Below are positions 44,489-53,422 of a stretch of DNA of 64,000 bases, piece by piece. The stretch lies in NCBI RefSeq assembly GCF_000025225.2, contig NC_013895.2, positions 558,001-622,000 of the forward strand, read 5' to 3'. Made by a program: the position numbers and the translations under genes. Numbering within the stretch: the stretch's first letter is position 1; each line of letters begins with the position of its first letter. The notes below the pieces were generated by a model. It did not search any database. It saw nothing but the letters and a program-made list of their open reading frames with translations, and had not been told where the DNA came from. The DNA comes from Mageeibacillus indolicus UPII9-5 (GTDB taxonomy: Bacteria; Bacillota; Clostridia; Saccharofermentanales; Fastidiosipilaceae).

Positions 44489-45526
44489 ATGGAGCAAAAG
44501 CCATTCATATATGATGCAACGACTGCTGATTTGACAGCCTTTTGCCGAGCCAATGATGTCCCACTTTACCGTGTAAAACAGGTGGAGGCATGGTTGGCTC
44601 GCGGCATTAACAGCCCCGATGACCTTACTGACATATCTAAGAGCTTACGCGAGAAACTGGCATCCGAGTTTAACTTTGCCGGACTTGTTGCTGAACGGAA
44701 TATTAAATCTCAGTTGGATGCAACCGAAAAGTTTGTTTTTCGCTTAGCCGATGGACAGTGCGTGGAGAGCGTTTTCATGCAATATAGGACTGGCAATTCT
44801 GTCTGTTTGTCTACCCAGGCCGGCTGCCGTATGGGTTGCACATTTTGTGCTTCTACCGGTATTGGCTTTGGACGAAATCTTACCGCCGGCGAATTGACTG
44901 CTCAAGTGGCTTTGATAGGTCGCCATCGTGCTGAGCGCATAAGTCATGTCGTTCTGATGGGGATCGGTGAGCCTTTAGAGAATTATGAGGAAGTAGTAAA
45001 ATTCATTCGGACCGTCAATAATCCGCAAGGATTAAATATAAGCATGCGCCACATTACCTTGAGCACATGCGGTTTGGTTGATGAAATCAAAAAATTGGCT
45101 CACGAGAATTTGCCGATAAATTTAGCGATATCTCTGCACGCCCCGAATGATGTGTTGCGATCTCAGCTTATGCCGATTGCCAAGCGTTACCCGTTGGCAC
45201 AATTGATCCCTGCGGCCTCGTATTACGCTAAACAAACCGGCAGGAGAATAACTTTCGAATATGCCCTTTTCGCCGATGTCAATGATCGATTACAGGAAGC
45301 TGCGGAGCTGTCCAAGCTTTTGCACGGCCTCCTGTGCCATGTAAACCTTATTCCGGCCAACGAATTTCCTGGCAGTCTTTATCACCGCAGCTCCAAAACT
45401 TCCACTAAAAATTTCTTAGATTATCTGACCGCGCACGGCATTACAGCGACGGTCCGGCGCGAGCTGGGCAGTGATATTGCGGCTGCTTGCGGCCAATTGC
45501 GGCGTCGGCGAGGTGGCGGAGAATGA
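44489..45526 (+). CDS. rlmN: 23S rRNA (adenine2503-C2)-methyltransferase RlmN
   Basis: The radical SAM enzyme has 345 residues from ATG 44489; GGAGG at 44471-44475 would suit a TTG at 44480 better, so the start is open. The cluster motif CRMGCTFCAS binds the 4Fe-4S centre. GIGEPLENY and SLHAPND are RlmN landmarks, with the methyl-carrying cysteine near the end (AAACGQL). It also methylates A37 in some tRNAs. It begins the conserved block rlmN-stp-prkC-rsgA-rpe-thiN. Confidence 0.95.
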   Translation: MEQKPFIYDATTADLTAFCRANDVPLYRVKQVEAWLARGINSPDDLTDISKSLREKLASEFNFAGLVAERNIKSQLDATEKFVFRLADGQCVESVFMQYRTGNSVCLSTQAGCRMGCTFCASTGIGFGRNLTAGELTAQVALIGRHRAERISHVVLMGIGEPLENYEEVVKFIRTVNNPQGLNISMRHITLSTCGLVDEIKKLAHENLPINLAISLHAPNDVLRSQLMPIAKRYPLAQLIPAASYYAKQTGRRITFEYALFADVNDRLQEAAELSKLLHGLLCHVNLIPANEFPGSLYHRSSKTSTKNFLDYLTAHGITATVRRELGSDIAAACGQLRRRRGGGE

Positions 45527-46260
45527 GTGTGCTTTTTGCTGGCAAATCCGATTGCGGCTTGATACGTAAAAATAATGAAGATTCTTTCGTGATTATTCCC
45601 GATTTAGCAGGCGGATCAGGAGTTGTTTTGGCTGACGGAATGGGCGGACACAACAAAGGTGAGCTAGCTTCATCGGTTGCCGCTACGTATGCGGCAGGCA
45701 GCTTACGCAAAGAAATCAATTCGCATTTATCGCCGCGAGAAATGGGGGAGATTTTGGCAGAAATTGCCGAACGTGCCAACGTCAAAGTTTATCTCGAATC
45801 CCTTCTTTCACCTCAGAATACAGGAATGGGAACAACTTTGACGATAGGTCTGGTAATGGACGATCTGCTGATTATCAGCCATGTGGGCGACTGTCGCGTT
45901 TATCGCAAACATAAGAGTAAGTTACAAGTTTTAACCACTGATCATACGCTGACCAATGCGCTGTTGCGTCGCGGTGAAATCACGCAGGAACAGGCTTTGC
46001 ACCATTCCGGGAGGCATATTATTACTAGGGCTTTAGGGGTTGCCGAATATATTTCAGCTGATGTTTATGTGTATAAACTCAGTTTAGGTGACCGATTGAT
46101 GTTCTGTACGGATGGGCTGTATGGCTATGCTACAGATCAGGAAATATATGAAATACTATCTAATTCAACGGATCCGACGAGCTGCGCCCAAAACCTTATC
46201 GACCAAGCCAATCAAAACGGCGGCGGCGACAATGTTACTGTGGTGGTAGGCTTTATTTAA
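45523..46260 (+). CDS. stp: PP2C-type Ser/Thr protein phosphatase (Stp/PrpC)
   Basis: The protein has 245 residues and begins in an ATGA overlap with rlmN. Metal-binding aspartates are in NEDSF, ADGMGGHNKGE, HVGDCRVY, CTDGLYG and GGGDNVTVVV. It reverses phosphorylation by the PASTA kinase encoded next. Confidence 0.95.
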   Translation: MSVLFAGKSDCGLIRKNNEDSFVIIPDLAGGSGVVLADGMGGHNKGELASSVAATYAAGSLRKEINSHLSPREMGEILAEIAERANVKVYLESLLSPQNTGMGTTLTIGLVMDDLLIISHVGDCRVYRKHKSKLQVLTTDHTLTNALLRRGEITQEQALHHSGRHIITRALGVAEYISADVYVYKLSLGDRLMFCTDGLYGYATDQEIYEILSNSTDPTSCAQNLIDQANQNGGGDNVTVVVGFI

Positions 46261-46277
46261 TAACGGGGGAAGTTAAA

Positions 46278-48080
46278 GTGGAAAAAAATCAAAATGACAA
46301 CTTAATCGGTATGGAGTTGGCGCAGAGATTTAAAATTATTCGCTTAATTGGGCAGGGCGGCATGGCTAATGTCTATTTAGCAACTGATATGCAAAATCAA
46401 GCTCGTGTAGCCGTAAAAATATTGAAACCTGAGTTGTTGGACGATGAAGAATTGGTGCATCGTTTTGATATTGAAGCAAAAGCTGCATCAAGCTTGAGCC
46501 ACCCTAATATTGTTAAAGTTTACGGCGTCGGCGAGGAGAATGAGATCCGCTATATGGTCATGCAATATGTTGAGGGCATGACATTAAAAGAAATGATCGA
46601 CCGATACGGTAAGTTGGATTGGCGGGTAGCAGTGCCGATCTGCCTTCAAGTGGTGGCGGCTCTGCAAAATGCTCATGCCCACGGTATCGTACATCGTGAT
46701 ATTAAACCGCATAATATAATGATTACCCGCGATCATCGTGCTTTAGTCACCGACTTCGGGATAGCTCGTGCATCGACGGCAAATACGATAACTTTATCTG
46801 GCGGCAGCGCAATGGGTTCGGTGCATTATTTCTCTCCGGAGCAGGCGCGCGGTGGCATTGTCGGCGCAAAAAGTGATTTGTATTCCTTAGGCATAATGAT
46901 GTACGAAATGGTTACCGGCCAGCTGCCGTTCGACGGCGACACCAATGTGGCGGTTGCTATAATGCATCTGCAGAATGAGGCTGTTCCGCCGATCAAGTTA
47001 AATCCGTCTTTGCCGCTTGGTTTGAGCAACATTATTATGAAATGTATGCGTAAATTGCCCACCGAACGCTATGAGTCAGCGGAAGAACTGGGGCAGGAAC
47101 TGGCAAGATTTCAACAAAATCCCGGCGGAACCTACGGCATAGTTCATCCGGATCCCAAACAGGCGGAAAAGACCACCGTTATGCCCAGCAGCTACACCAA
47201 TGGCAACGCTTTTAACAAGGTGCGCAATTTGGAGAGGTCAATATATGAACGCCGCAAAAAAAGAAGGCGAGAGTCCATTATAGTCGCAATGGTTTCTTTG
47301 TTGTGCATAACTTTAATTATCGCCTTTTTCGTCTACGCTTTGAGCGGCTTAGCAAATAATTTAAAAACGGGTTCGTCGGAGGAACGGGGCACCCCGCTAG
47401 GCAATTATGTCAATCGGCGTTTTGACGAGGTAAGTGATGAGCTTAATCGGTTAAAAGTGCCTTATTCCACGAAGCAGGAATATTCTGATACCAAGCCGGA
47501 AGGGGTTATCATTGCACAGAATCTGCCGGAAGGCAAATTGATTAAGCAGATAACTTTGAATACGTTACAACTGACTGTAAGCAAGGGAACCAGTGAGTTC
47601 GCGTTGGAAGACTATGCCGGCCGAAGCGTTATTGAAGTCGAGAACTATCTGCGCGGCGAGAGAAAGTTGAACGTTCAAATCGAATCGATAGCGGATGATA
47701 AAGTTCCGCAGGACCATATAATTAAAACTGATCCTGGCCCGAATGCTAAAGTAAAACCGGGTTATACGGTGAAACTTTACGTAAGTAGCGGACAAAAACT
47801 GATTACCGTCCCTAAACTCAGTGGCTTAAAGTTAAAGGACGCGGAGGCTCTCTTAGAAAAAGAAGGGCTGAGTTTGGGCGATATCAAGGGTTATGACGAA
47901 AGTGATGATGCAGATGACTACGTCGTAGTCGGGCAGGATCCGGCACCGTCCGTAGATGTTGCTAAGGGTACTCCGGTAACGTTGGAAGCAGCTAAGGCTC
48001 GTGCCCGCGAGACTGAATCGGACGATTCCCACAGCGGCGGGAGCTCGAATGATTTTTTCAATCGCATTCCGGAGCCGTAA
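46278..48080 (+). CDS. prkC: PASTA-domain Ser/Thr protein kinase (PrkC/Stk)
   Basis: The 600-residue protein starts at GTG. The kinase domain (about 13-275) has GQGGMANVYLA, VAVKIL, VHRDIKPHNIMI and DFGIARA. One membrane helix (about 333-353) is followed by three extracellular PASTA repeats (about 370-575), the last being VPKLSGLKLKDAEALLEKEG. PASTA domains bind muropeptides or lipid II, so the kinase couples wall state to growth. The juxtamembrane stretch RRKKRRR is strongly basic. Confidence 0.95.
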   Translation: MEKNQNDNLIGMELAQRFKIIRLIGQGGMANVYLATDMQNQARVAVKILKPELLDDEELVHRFDIEAKAASSLSHPNIVKVYGVGEENEIRYMVMQYVEGMTLKEMIDRYGKLDWRVAVPICLQVVAALQNAHAHGIVHRDIKPHNIMITRDHRALVTDFGIARASTANTITLSGGSAMGSVHYFSPEQARGGIVGAKSDLYSLGIMMYEMVTGQLPFDGDTNVAVAIMHLQNEAVPPIKLNPSLPLGLSNIIMKCMRKLPTERYESAEELGQELARFQQNPGGTYGIVHPDPKQAEKTTVMPSSYTNGNAFNKVRNLERSIYERRKKRRRESIIVAMVSLLCITLIIAFFVYALSGLANNLKTGSSEERGTPLGNYVNRRFDEVSDELNRLKVPYSTKQEYSDTKPEGVIIAQNLPEGKLIKQITLNTLQLTVSKGTSEFALEDYAGRSVIEVENYLRGERKLNVQIESIADDKVPQDHIIKTDPGPNAKVKPGYTVKLYVSSGQKLITVPKLSGLKLKDAEALLEKEGLSLGDIKGYDESDDADDYVVVGQDPAPSVDVAKGTPVTLEAAKARARETESDDSHSGGSSNDFFNRIPEP

Positions 48081-48086
48081 CGTAGT

Positions 48087-49139
48087 ATGGTGAAAGTATC
48101 TGGCACGGTAGTAAAAGCGGTTGGCGGTTTGTACACGGTTGCTGAAGGGCCGCAAACTGGTTGCCGACAAGAAGACTGCCGGCAAGAAGACCGACCGAAG
48201 GAGGTTCAGGACGCTGAACCCAGGCTTTACATGGCTAAACCGCGGGGAATATTCCGCAAAAACAAATTGCGCCTGCTCCCTGGAGATCGGGTCAGCTTGG
48301 TTGAGTCGGGCGATCCGGATTGCCCGTATAGCATTTATGCAGTTGAGGCCAGAAAGAATATTATGATTCGTCCACCGCTGGTTAATCTGGACAGTATAAT
48401 TATTGTTGTTGCCTTGACTGACCCGGCACCTGACTGGTACTTCGTTGATAAGATGCTGATTATAGCAGCCTTAAATGGGCTCAAAGCAATAATATATTTT
48501 AGTAAAAGCGATTTGTTTTATCGTTTGCCAGTTGCCGACAGAGAAGCGACGCAGCGTGAAATAGAGGCTTATCAAGCGGCAGGCTTCACCTGCGTTATTT
48601 CAGCAACCGAAGATAAGGTAGCTGATGAAAGTGCTTACGAAAATGGAAGGGCAGGCGGTTACGAAAGCTCTTGCCGTGACAAGCTGTTTCCCTTTATCGC
48701 GGGACGCATGGTTGCGTTATCAGGTCAATCTGGAGTAGGCAAGTCTACATTAATTAATAAGCTTTTGGATGCAGAAAAAATGTCTACCGGAAAAGTCAGC
48801 AGCAAGCTTGGCAGAGGTCGTCATACAACTCGGCACGTGGAATTTTTCCCATGCCTTAACGGTTATATAGCTGATACGCCGGGCTTTTCTTCTTTGGATT
48901 TAGCTGAAATCGGGGTGGAAGAAAACCAAATTTTGCCGGCCTATCCAGAACTGCATTCAAACGAAATTTGCCGGTTTGCCGGTTGTCGACATTTAAACGA
49001 ACCGGGGTGCGAGGTGCTGAGATTGGTGACTGAGACACCGATGTTAAAGGCACGTTATGACAGATATAGTTTTTTTCGCCGCCTTTTGCTCAGCCACAAG
49101 ACTGCTTATGGCAAAGATCGTTTACGGCCCAGACTATAG
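48087..49139 (+). CDS. rsgA: Ribosome small-subunit GTPase RsgA (YloQ)
   Basis: The 350-residue protein has an OB-fold N-terminus (about 1-85), then a circularly permuted GTPase with FSKSDL (G4), GQSGVGKSTLIN (G1), GRHTTRHV (G2) and DTPGFSSLD (G3), then a zinc knuckle CRFAGCRHLNEPGC. The OB domain carries an unusual insert coded by a perfect-phase 15-nt tandem duplication (48162-48176 and 48177-48191, CRQED twice). It removes biogenesis factors from late 30S particles. Confidence 0.94.
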   Translation: MVKVSGTVVKAVGGLYTVAEGPQTGCRQEDCRQEDRPKEVQDAEPRLYMAKPRGIFRKNKLRLLPGDRVSLVESGDPDCPYSIYAVEARKNIMIRPPLVNLDSIIIVVALTDPAPDWYFVDKMLIIAALNGLKAIIYFSKSDLFYRLPVADREATQREIEAYQAAGFTCVISATEDKVADESAYENGRAGGYESSCRDKLFPFIAGRMVALSGQSGVGKSTLINKLLDAEKMSTGKVSSKLGRGRHTTRHVEFFPCLNGYIADTPGFSSLDLAEIGVEENQILPAYPELHSNEICRFAGCRHLNEPGCEVLRLVTETPMLKARYDRYSFFRRLLLSHKTAYGKDRLRPRL

Positions 49140-49156
49140 GGGGCAGGCAGTTTCCT

Positions 49157-49210
49157 GGATTATTTGGATTATTTGAATTGTGCGAGTTATATGAATTATG
49201 TGAATTGTGT
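49157..49210. repeat. Six degenerate 9-nt tandem repeats
   Basis: Units run GGATTATTT, GGATTATTT, GAATTGTGC, GAGTTATAT, GAATTATGT, GAATTGTGT in the 120-bp gap between rsgA and rpe; a seventh, weaker unit may follow. Confidence 0.75.
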
Positions 49211-49259
49211 GGTACATACGGAATATTTTGCAAAAATAAAGGAAGGGGAATGAAGCTAT

Positions 49260-49982
49260 ATGCTACCGAGTTTTAATATTACCCGAGGACAGGCTCAGTT
49301 CTGCCCGTCAATACTTTCGGCTGACTTCGCCAAGCTAGGAACGGTAATTCAGCAGCTGGACGGAGTTGCTCATTGGATCCATGTAGATATAATGGACGGC
49401 CATTTTGTGCCTAATTTAACGTTTGGCGTACCGATAGTAAAAGCGATTCGAGCCTACAGCCAGCTGCCATTTGATTGCCATTTGATGGTTACTGATCCTA
49501 TGGACTATATAGAAGGCTTGTCAGCTGCGGGGGCCGACGGCATGACTGTACATTTAGAAGCTTGCCCCCATTTACATCGTGTCGTGCAGGCAATAAAATC
49601 AGCCGGAATGTCAGCTGGAGTAGCTCTAAATCCAGCTACCCCGGTGAGTCTATTGACGGATATTTTGCCCGATTTAGATTTGGTTCTTCTTATGTCGGTT
49701 AATCCTGGCTTTGGAGGCCAAAAGTTCATCCCTCAGGTAATGCGCAAGATAAAAAATTTGCGTAGTATGATCGACAGGGAAGGTTTGAACGTGCACATTG
49801 AAGTTGACGGCGGTATAGGTCTTGCCAATATTGACGCAGTGTACAGGGCTGGAGCTGATGCAATGGTTGCCGGCAGCGCGGTTTTTGGAGCTTTGGATCC
49901 GACCGAGGTCTTGCGCGAATTTGCCGCCCTTTGTCCATTGAAAAGTTTTGCAGTCGATTGCCAAGCGGCTTCCGGTAAATAG
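49260..49982 (+). CDS. rpe: Ribulose-phosphate 3-epimerase
   Basis: The 240-residue TIM barrel has CPSILSADFAKLG, HVDIMDGHFVPNLTFG, VNPGFGGQKF and VDGGIGLANI, which hold the two catalytic aspartates and the metal-binding histidines. It works in the pentose phosphate pathway. A 12-residue lead precedes the usual start, so a slightly later start cannot be excluded. AAGGGG lies about 13 nt upstream. Confidence 0.94.
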   Translation: MLPSFNITRGQAQFCPSILSADFAKLGTVIQQLDGVAHWIHVDIMDGHFVPNLTFGVPIVKAIRAYSQLPFDCHLMVTDPMDYIEGLSAAGADGMTVHLEACPHLHRVVQAIKSAGMSAGVALNPATPVSLLTDILPDLDLVLLMSVNPGFGGQKFIPQVMRKIKNLRSMIDREGLNVHIEVDGGIGLANIDAVYRAGADAMVAGSAVFGALDPTEVLREFAALCPLKSFAVDCQAASGK

Positions 49983-49986
49983 CACA

Positions 49987-50697
49987 ATGGCCAAATATTT
50001 GATTTTCTTGAGCGGCAACTTTTTTTTCAGCCGGGCAATGCAGTTCATGCTAAAGGAGAGGAATTTAAGTTCTGCAACCATATATGCTGCTGATGGTGGT
50101 GCCGTCCACGCTTTGACCATGGGCTTGCTGCCTGAAAGTGTCTTCGGGGATTTCGACTCATTGTCGCCGGCCTTGCAGAATACCTTGACGCAAAAGCATA
50201 TACCATGTTTACGTTTTCCGCGAGCAAAAGATCTTACCGACGGCGAAATCGCGGTACAGGCGGTCAAGTGGCAGCCGAACGATGAAGCTTGGTTAATCGG
50301 GGCTTTGAGCGAAAATCGGCCGGATCATCAACAAGGCAATATGGCATTGGCGACAAGACTCGCTAGCTTGGGCGTTAAAGTAATTTTAACTGACGGAAAA
50401 ACCTTTATTTTTCGTCTCTCCGGCAAAAGTGAAATGAGGCTAGATTGGAGTCGCGATTTGCTTGGCAAGCCTGACATCGTTTCGTTATTGTCACCGGATT
50501 TTGCTGAAAATGTTACAAGTAGTGGGTTGGCATACCCGTTGTGTGGTGTTACGATAAAGAGCACAGATGTATTTGCACTAAGTAATTGTCCGTGCCATAC
50601 TGCGCAGAGCTTTCACGTGCAGGTGGCTTCGGGTCGTTTAGACGTATATGTATTATATACGGACGGCTTGGAAACAACAGTTATTCCTAATGAATAG
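49987..50697 (+). CDS. thiN: Thiamine diphosphokinase
   Basis: The protein has 236 residues from ATG 49987, 4 nt after the rpe stop; the upstream extension overlaps rpe. The N-terminal catalytic region shows YAADGGAVHAL and VFGDFDSLSP, and FPRAKDLTDGEIAV carries the Asp pair for Mg-ATP. It converts thiamine to thiamine diphosphate. Last gene of the rlmN block. Confidence 0.9.
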   Translation: MAKYLIFLSGNFFFSRAMQFMLKERNLSSATIYAADGGAVHALTMGLLPESVFGDFDSLSPALQNTLTQKHIPCLRFPRAKDLTDGEIAVQAVKWQPNDEAWLIGALSENRPDHQQGNMALATRLASLGVKVILTDGKTFIFRLSGKSEMRLDWSRDLLGKPDIVSLLSPDFAENVTSSGLAYPLCGVTIKSTDVFALSNCPCHTAQSFHVQVASGRLDVYVLYTDGLETTVIPNE

Positions 50698-50724
50698 GTT
50701 GTGCATTACTTTTGATGAAATTTA

Positions 50725-52203
50725 ATGGATGAAAATATTGATATGAAAAATAATAAAATTGGCTTGAATTTCAAAAAAACGATTCTCACTGTTGTAGCGG
50801 CAGGATTGATGTTGACCAACGTTTTTAACGCCTTTCCGGTTGCAGCGCAAAACACTACTGACCAAGGTAAAAATCAGCCTCTTCCTACGGTTGCAGGTCG
50901 TGATATGACCGAAGATATTAAGCGTAACAAAAAAGCATTGGCCGTAAAACGGCAGGAATTGTCCGAACTAAAAAATCGCAGCCAAAAGCTTAAAGACGAA
51001 TTGGCTAAATTGCAGTCGGACAAGGATGGAGCAATGGCTGAAAAAGAAAGAATTGCCAATCAGTTGGAATATGCTCAGGAAACCTTGAAACAAAGGCTGC
51101 AGGAGCAAGAAAAAGCACATCAGACTTTAGTCAATAAACAGGATGAGTATGAAAAGCGCTTGGCGGCAATGTTCTATTATCGTCAACGCAGCTGGTTGGA
51201 AATATTGCTTGATTCACACGGCTTGTCTGGATTTTTCAGTAATATTCGCATGATTTCGGCAATCGCAACCACTGATGCTAATATGATTACCGAGCTGAAA
51301 CACACGGAGGAAGTTGCCGCTGAAGCAGGAAAATTAGCCGAAAAGACGGCGCAAGAGTATGTCGGTTTCCTCAAAGACAAAGAAGCAGAATTGGAAAACT
51401 TACAGCAGGGAATAGTTGATGCGACCGGCAAAAACCATGAACTCAGTGCTGTTTTACAACAGAGAGGTACGGAAGAACAGGATCTTGCGCGTACCTTGGC
51501 TGAGCAGGAAGCCGCTCAGGCCACGTACGTTGCCAACAGCAAGGCTTTGGCCGCCAAGATTGCCAAATTGGAGGAACAGAAAGCGCAGGCGGCAAAAAAG
51601 GCGCAACAGGCTCGCCAAAATAATAATCAAATTGGTAATCAAATTGGTAATCAAAGTTCGCCTCAAAACGGTAATGACGGCAGTTTCATTATCGGCGGTA
51701 ACAACACACCTGCACTCAGCGCAACCGCCAACAGCCTTGCCGGAGGTTCACTTCCTGGCTATCATGGTAAGCCGGTCTGGCCTTTGCCGAATTTTACCGA
51801 AATATCATCACCTTACGGTTGGCGCAACATGTCATTTGACGCAGGCAACGGCTATCTTCATACCGGTACGGACATATCAGGCCCGAATGCAGGCGGAGCT
51901 CCCGTCGTAGCAGCGTGGACAGGCGTTGTGGTTACGGCAAACGCTCCGTATCAAGGCAGTATGTATGCACCTCAGGCAAATTATGTTCAGATAAATCATG
52001 GTAATGGACTCGGCAGCGGATATTGGCATCTTTTGGATGTGACGGTAAGTGTAGGTCAAGTGGTGCAAGCTGGTGAAGTTATCGGCCATTGTGGCAGCAC
52101 CGGTATGTCGACTGGTCCGCATTTGCATTTTGAAGTCTATGATGCCAATAATCCACGACGTCAACTCCGCAATACAGTTGATCCAATGGAATATCTAAGA
52201 TGA
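50725..52203 (+). CDS. Secreted M23 peptidoglycan endopeptidase with coiled coil (EnvC/NlpD-like)
   Basis: The 492-residue protein has a signal peptide (positive KNNKIGLNFKK, hydrophobic core, cleavage probably after PVAAQ), long coiled coils (about 75-170 and 200-300), a low-complexity linker with QIGNQIGNQ from tandem 12-nt repeats, and a C-terminal LytM domain. Zinc/catalytic residues are in HTGTDIS and GPHLHFEVY. It would cut stem-peptide cross-links during growth or division. The start is 50725 or 50743; neither has a strong ribosome site. Confidence 0.9.
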   Translation: MDENIDMKNNKIGLNFKKTILTVVAAGLMLTNVFNAFPVAAQNTTDQGKNQPLPTVAGRDMTEDIKRNKKALAVKRQELSELKNRSQKLKDELAKLQSDKDGAMAEKERIANQLEYAQETLKQRLQEQEKAHQTLVNKQDEYEKRLAAMFYYRQRSWLEILLDSHGLSGFFSNIRMISAIATTDANMITELKHTEEVAAEAGKLAEKTAQEYVGFLKDKEAELENLQQGIVDATGKNHELSAVLQQRGTEEQDLARTLAEQEAAQATYVANSKALAAKIAKLEEQKAQAAKKAQQARQNNNQIGNQIGNQSSPQNGNDGSFIIGGNNTPALSATANSLAGGSLPGYHGKPVWPLPNFTEISSPYGWRNMSFDAGNGYLHTGTDISGPNAGGAPVVAAWTGVVVTANAPYQGSMYAPQANYVQINHGNGLGSGYWHLLDVTVSVGQVVQAGEVIGHCGSTGMSTGPHLHFEVYDANNPRRQLRNTVDPMEYLR

Positions 52204-52311
52204 TAAGGTGTTATTTCCGTCATCTACGAGTGCGGTGACAGACGAAGAGTATGGCGGTGAAATAATAAAACAGACTGGCGGTTAATACTTAAGTTCACAG
52301 AGGAGGGAAAT

Positions 52312-52986
52312 ATGAGGTATTCAATTGAAGGAGGCAGCTTACCGGTTGTTATAATTAATTTGAATCCAGGTGAGAGATTAATAAGTGAAGCCGGAGGCAG
52401 ACGTTGGATGCGAGGGGACATACGCACGGAAACCGAGTCACATGGAGGAATAGGCGGTATGTTTGGTCGTATGCTATCAGGTGAAAGCCTTTTTTTGAGC
52501 AGTTACACGGCGTTCAGTGAAAGTGAAATTGCTTTTGCCTCATCTTTTCCGGGCAAAATAATTGCTCGTGAACTAAGAAATGGAGAAAGCATCGTGTGCC
52601 AGAAATCGGCTTTTCTCTGCGCGACAGACCAAGTAAGTCTGAGAGTGTTTTTTCAGAAAAATATCGGTTCCGGCTATTTTGGCGGTGAGGGGTTCATTAT
52701 GCAGAAAATCACTGGACCTGGTATGGTTTTCCTTGAACTTGATGGGTATATAAAGGAATACGATTTGGCTCCTAATGAAAGCATTGTATGCGATACCGGC
52801 GCAGTTGCTATGATAGATGAAACTTGCCAGATTGATGTTAGGGTGGTTTCAGGGCTTAAAAATATCGTGTTCGGAGGCGAGGGTCTGTTCGATACGGTCG
52901 TCACCGGCCCCGGTAAAGTCGCTTTACAATCTGCTTCCATTACCGATTTTTCAAAACTTATCTCTAGCTGCATAAAAACTAAATAG
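52312..52986 (+). CDS. AIM24/TIGR00266 family protein
   Basis: The 224-residue protein is all beta. Family marks are GERLISEAGGRRWM near the start, GGIGGMFGRMLSGESLFLS, a GSGYFGGEGFIMQKITGPG block and GLFDTVVTGPGKV. AIM24 relatives form a double-stranded beta-helix; bacterial function is not established. GAGGAGGG precedes the ATG. It stands alone between the M23 gene and a terminator. Confidence 0.88.
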   Translation: MRYSIEGGSLPVVIINLNPGERLISEAGGRRWMRGDIRTETESHGGIGGMFGRMLSGESLFLSSYTAFSESEIAFASSFPGKIIARELRNGESIVCQKSAFLCATDQVSLRVFFQKNIGSGYFGGEGFIMQKITGPGMVFLELDGYIKEYDLAPNESIVCDTGAVAMIDETCQIDVRVVSGLKNIVFGGEGLFDTVVTGPGKVALQSASITDFSKLISSCIKTK

Positions 52987-53049
52987 TGGCTATAGGTAGC
53001 TTCGGCCTTGAAGCCTATCGTAAAGTTTAAATTCTCAATTTGTAAAATT

Positions 53050-53088
53050 CGGCGTGGCCGGTCTATCCGGTTGCGCCGTTTTTTTTTC
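53050..53088 (+). terminator. Terminator after the AIM24 gene
   Basis: CGGCG (53050-53054) pairs with CGCCG (53074-53078), extended by wobble pairs and CCGG/CCGG, loop TCTAT, followed by a run of eight or more T. Confidence 0.9.
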
Positions 53089-53194
53089 TATTCGAGCCCC
53101 AAAAAATTCTTTCTTCTTAAAATGTATTTCTTTTGATCGATGTCATATTTGAAGGCAATAAATTGTGCATTATGACGAAAATAAAGGCTGTTTA

Positions 53195-53223
53195 TTGCTA
53201 TCAAATAAGCAATATGCTATAGT
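53195..53223 (+). promoter_or_regulatory. Candidate promoter of the liv-dha-uroD operon
   Basis: TTGCTA (53195-53200), a 17-nt spacer and TATAGT (53218-53223). This would leave a 5' leader of about 190 nt before the first gene. I see no coding capacity or known riboswitch in that leader. Confidence 0.5.
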
Positions 53224-53422
53224 AAATGCATCAGCTGATAATACTACAAATAATATCAGTAACATTATTAGTCTTAAGATAGTTTAAAAAATTCAGTGTT
53301 AGATAAATTAATCAATGAGTTGGAAGGGGGAAGGCTTAAATATCTATTTTAAAATTAGAAAAAGTTGTTTAGAGGATGAGACATTAATGTGTCAACGTTT
53401 AGGGTAACCTTAGGAGGAAGTT

